A stretch of DNA of 64,000 nt, taken from contig OX485809.1 in assembly GCA_950295325.1 (NCBI GenBank), positions 22,940,001 to 23,004,000 on the forward strand, written 5' to 3'. The stretch is from Polytrichum commune. Its lineage: Eukaryota; Streptophyta; Polytrichopsida; Polytrichales; Polytrichaceae. The translations under genes were made by a program, and so were the position numbers. The notes beneath the pieces were generated by a model. That model worked only from the letters and a program-made list of their open reading frames with translations. It had not been told where the DNA came from and did no database searches. Below, in pieces: positions 60,747 to 64,000 of this stretch (within the stretch, counting starts at the first letter, position 1; the number at the start of each line of letters is the position of its first letter).

Positions 60747-63168
60747 GACTCAAATCATAATCAGTCAAATATCAACTCCTAACCCCCAAACCAGATTCCC
60801 TCAACCCACAGTCAAGCTCAAATTCATATCAACACTTTGAAGCCTCGGCTCTAAGTTCAGATTTCAAGTGCTCACTTTATATATGTCTACGTGGCCTCAT
60901 TTCAGGTCAGAATCTAACAATATGAAGCCTCGGCTCTTAATTCATATTTGAAGTGCTCACTTTATATATGTCTACGTGGCCTCATTTCAGGTTAGAATCT
61001 AACAATATGAAGCCTCGGCTCTAAATTCATATTTCAAGTGCTCACTTTATATATGTCTACATGGCCTCATTTCAGGTTAGAATCTAACAATATGAAGCCT
61101 CGACTCTAAATTCATATTTCGGGTGCTCACTTTATGTTATTTTAGCTGGCCTCATTTCAGGTTAGAATCTAACTCTTTGAAAGTGGCTTTCGGTTTAGAT
61201 TTCAAGTTCTCACATTATGTGGCTGTCCAATATATGGGTTTCGGGACCGAATCCTTCATTTTCAGGTCAAGAGGGTCACACCCTGAAGCCTCGGCTTCAA
61301 GGTTCAAATTAAAGGTGCTCACTTTATATATATCTAGTTGACCTCATTTCAGGTTAGAATCTAAGTCTTTGAAAGTGGCCTATAGGCTTAGATATCAGGT
61401 TCTCACTTTATGTGGGTGTCCAATATATGGGTTTCGGGACTGAAACCTTCCTTTTGAGGTCTAGAGGGTCACACCTTGAAGCCTCGGCTTCAAGGTTCAA
61501 ATTACAGGTGCTTACTTTATATATATCTAGTTGGCCTCATTTCAGGTTATAATCTAAAGCTTTGAAGCCGAGGCTCTAGGTTCAGATTTCAAGTGCTCTC
61601 ACTTTATGTTGTCCTAGTTGGCCTCATTTCAGGTTAGAATATAACACTTTGAAGCCTCGGCTCTACTTTGAGATTTCAGGTTCTCGCTTTATACATGTAT
61701 AGTTGGCCTCAGTTCAGGTTAGAATCTAACAATTAGAGGCCTCGGCTCTAGGTTCAGATTTAAGGTGCTCACTTTACGTTGTTTTAGTTGGCCTTATTTC
61801 AGGTTAGAATCTAGAATTTGAAGGTTGGCTATAGGCTAAGATTTCAAGTTCTCACTCTATGTTGTTTTAGTTGGCCTCATTTCAGGTTAGAATCTAAGTC
61901 TTTGAAAGTGGCCTATAGGCCTAGATATGAGGTTCTCACATTATGTGGCTGTCCAATATATGGGTTTCGGGACCGAAACCTTCATTTTGAGGTCAAGAGG
62001 GTCACATTTTGAAGCCTCGGCTTCAAGCTTCAAATTACAGAAGCTCACTTTATATATATGTAGTTAGCCTCATTTCAGGTTATAATCTACCAATTGGAAG
62101 CCTCAGCTCTAAGCTCATATATCGGGTGCTCACTTTATATAAGTCTAGTTGGCCACATTTCAGGTCAGAATCAACCAATTTGAAGCCTCGGCTCTAGGTT
62201 CAGATTTCAAGTGCTCATTTTATATATGTCTAGTTGGCCACATTTCAGGTGAGAATCAAACAATTAGAGGCCTCGGCTCTAGGTTCAGATTTAATGTGCT
62301 CACTTTATATAAGTCTAGTTGGCCACATCTCAGGTCAGAATCAACCAATTTGAAGCCTCGGCTCTAGGTTCAGATTTCAAGTGCTCATTTTATATATGTC
62401 TAGTTGGCCACATTTCAGGTTAGAATCTAACAATTAGAGGCCTCGGCTCTAGGTTCAGATTAAAGGTGCTCACTTTATGTTGATTTAGTTGGCCTCATTT
62501 CAGGTTAGAATCTAAGTCTTTGAAAGTGGCCTATAGGCTTAGATACGAGGTTCTCACATTATGTGGCTGTCCAATATATGGGTTTTGGGACCGAAACCTT
62601 CATTTTGAGGTCAAGAGGGTCACATTTTGAAGCCTCGGCTTCAAGCTTCAAATTACAGGAGCTCACTTTATATATATGTAGTTGGCCTCATTTCAGGTTA
62701 TAATCTAACAATTTGAAGCCTCGGTTCTATGTTGAGGTTTCGGGTGCTCACTTTATATAAATCTAGTTGGCCTCATTTCAGGTTAGAATCTAACACTTTG
62801 AAGCCTCGGCTTCAAGGTTCAAATTACAGGTGCTCGCTTTATATATCTAGTTTGCCTCATTTCTGGTTATAATCTAACAATTTGAAGCCTCTGCTCTAAG
62901 TTCATATATCGGGTGCTCACTTTATATAAGTCTAGTCGGCATCATTTCAGGTTAGAATCAAACATTTTGAAGTCTCGGTTCTAGGTTGAGCAAATACTCA
63001 AATTTTCTAACTCTACTGGTCACACCATTGGATTGACAAGATTGAAATGCATAAATTTAAAGGAAGAGCAGTACCTTGAGCATGAATGTTTTCAAGTCGT
63101 TGTAGGAAGGGGTGAATTCATCCGTGTCACCGCCAAGAACGTCGTCCAATGAGGAGTTGAGAATGAGC
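60747..63168. mobile_element. 2.4-kb insertion carrying a third tandem array, TAA target duplication
   Basis: The outer array reads ...ATATATGTGTAA before and TAATCTGATCTAAG after, so 60747-63168 is an insert flanked by TAA (60744-60746 and 63169-63171). A 3-bp TAA/TTA duplication suits PIF/Harbinger-type elements, but the ends (GACTCAAATC and its counterpart GCTCATTCTC) are only weakly inverted. Most of the insert is about 25 units of roughly 84 bases, with GAAGCCTCGGCT, CAGATTTCAAGTGCTCACTT and GGCCTCATTTCAGGTTAGAA blocks. Two palindrome types occur: CCTTGAAGCC-TC-GGCTTCAAGG (61474-61495, 10+2+10) and GGTTTCGG-GA-CCGAAACC (61963-61980). The open frames here are repeat artefacts. Confidence 0.6.
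63075..63167 (-). pseudogene. Exon fragment at the right end of the 2.4-kb insertion
   Basis: The minus strand reads LILNSSLDDVLGGDTDEFTP, then SYNDLKTFMLK, and ends at a good donor (CTCAAG then GTACTG). It is coding-like, stops at the insertion boundary and has no partner exon inside the insert. It is probably a remnant of the element's own gene after internal replacement by repeats, or a captured host exon. I do not recognise the family. Confidence 0.35.
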
Positions 63169-63171
63169 TAA

Positions 63172-63372
63172 TCTGATCTAAGTGTAAGTGTAGGTATTTA
63201 TGATTTTGAATTTGAGAGTTGATTTCTGGTTGTCTCGGTCCGGAATGGTAGCCTTTCCAGCTCTAATTCCCCAGTCTGATATAAGAGTTATATTGTAGTC
63301 TGAGATATGTGTAATCTAATATATTTTATTTTCATGCTCTCTCCTAGATTAACTAGTGCATATATTTTGCAG
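63172..63372. repeat. Last unit of the outer array
   Basis: The GTAAGTGTAGG...GAGAGTTGATTTCTGGTTG unit continues here, with a damaged palindrome (TGTCTCGGTCCGGAATGG at about 63232). It then runs into a TTTTGCAG acceptor at 63372. Confidence 0.75.
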
Positions 63373-64000
63373 GTAGAGAACAACGCAATGGAGGATGGAG
63401 AAGGGCTTGGAGAGAGAGATCCTGCTCTTTCTTTGTTTTCTCTAGACTATTCTGAAGAGTGTCAGGATGAGGAAGAAGAAGGGCCTGGAGATAGAGATCA
63501 ATATGAAGGGGATGAGGATGATATCAGGACCCGACAGAAACTTAACTCTGTAGCCACGATTTCACGACTGAGAGTCCAACCCTTAAGTTCATCTAGGTTT
63601 CCGATTCCTTTGTGTAGAATGGTGGCCATGCCCATGGTGAGGCCAACTCTCACAAGCGATCTTGCTAAGTTGGAGCAGGAGTTTGTGCATGGGTATAGAG
63701 AGGGTGCATCGGTCTTTTATGTGACAGTGACCAATGAAGAAGGAAAAACACAGGAGGTTACTGAGGCTGACAAGGCATCTTAGGATCCGATTTGGAGAGC
63801 CAAGAATGAGGAGTTCAACTCATTCCTTCTGTCAGTTCCGGAATTAGCCGGTTTTACGAATTTGTGGTTTTTTGTGTCTGACGGGAACCACAGGCGGCAG
63901 GCCTGGTTGAATCATATTGAACGACTTCATAAAACAGATGAGGCCTGGCATTTTCTTGTGGATAGCATCCTCCTGGACACCAAGGGTAAAATCGGTATTG
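63373..64000 (+). pseudogene. ParB-like gene fragment (DGNHR motif), in-frame TAG, runs off the window
   Basis: After the acceptor at 63371-63372 the frame reads VENNAMEDGEGLGERDPALS, an acidic stretch (EEEEGPGDRDQYEGDEDD) and a folded-looking region. A TAG at 63781-63783 interrupts it; the same frame goes on DPIWRAKNEEFNSFLLSVPE and then LWFFVSDGNHRRQAWLNHIE. The DGNHRRQAW block parallels FWLIDGQHSVEASKK of the inner element gene and matches the DGxHR pattern of ParB-like nuclease folds. It probably belongs to the gene whose first exons lie at 37948-38821, but the link across 24 kb of arrays is inferred. A short unrecognised intron could avoid the stop. Confidence 0.5.

Noticed and set aside
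61123-62367. Plus-strand open frames across the third array
   Set aside because: Repeated peptides follow the 84-bp unit; no independent evidence of coding.
38944-63235. CRISPR-like arrays
   Set aside because: Regularly spaced palindromic repeats superficially recall CRISPR, but spacers are themselves repeats, the setting is a plant nuclear transposon and no cas genes exist.

Overview
The window is nuclear DNA of a land plant. It carries a SHORT-ROOT-type GRAS gene (20546-23070), spliceosomal introns, a short run of TTTAGGG plant telomere repeat, a Ty1/copia remnant and many plant-type DNA transposons. The three introns inside the SHORT-ROOT coding region (angiosperm SHR genes are usually intronless) and the unusual transposon families suggest a seed-free plant such as a lycophyte, fern or bryophyte. 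That is an inference; the species cannot be named from the sequence.

Layout. 1-19.2 kb is AT-rich intergenic DNA in which I recognise no gene, only small inverted-repeat elements (1021-1143, 6323-6762, 12032-12414). 19.2-23.1 kb holds the promoter, long leader and four coding exons of the SHR gene, the only ordinary host gene I can support. 23-28.7 kb is gene-poor and has a broken copia fragment. 28.7-31.5 kb is a transposon-type ORF rich in the motif CCGGA, split by a 645-bp hAT-like element with a perfect 8-bp target duplication and further damaged by a frameshift. 33.6-37.3 kb (minus strand) is a MULE-like transposase with a SWIM zinc finger and two in-frame stops. Divergent from it, from 37948 on the plus strand, are short exons of a gene that may continue at 63373, where a ParB-like DGNHR motif is seen.

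Between those two points lie a higher-order tandem array (38.8-44.4 kb) built round a TGTCTCGG palindrome and, inserted in it, a complete 16.2-kb DNA transposon (44417-60605) with perfect 28-bp terminal inverted repeats and an AAGT target duplication. This inner element encodes a DUF7869-type transposase (minus strand) and, divergently, a predicted protein of about 1650 residues combining a ParB-like DGQHS motif, a degenerate DNA-methyltransferase-like domain and a C-terminal FCP1-like HAD phosphatase domain. About thirty intact copies of a 22-bp palindrome (10-bp arm GTTTGGGTCG, two variable bases, the reverse-complement arm) lie upstream of the transposase and in the introns of the large gene. 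A second insertion (60747-63168) carries a third array with its own palindromes.

The best candidate for an undescribed system is this architecture: large plant transposons that pair a transposase with a divergent ParB-like gene and carry a family-specific palindrome. In three families the best copies are exactly 10+2+10 bp. My working inference is that the palindromes are binding or modification sites for an element-encoded protein, by analogy with VANDAL elements, whose VANC proteins recognise family-specific short motifs.
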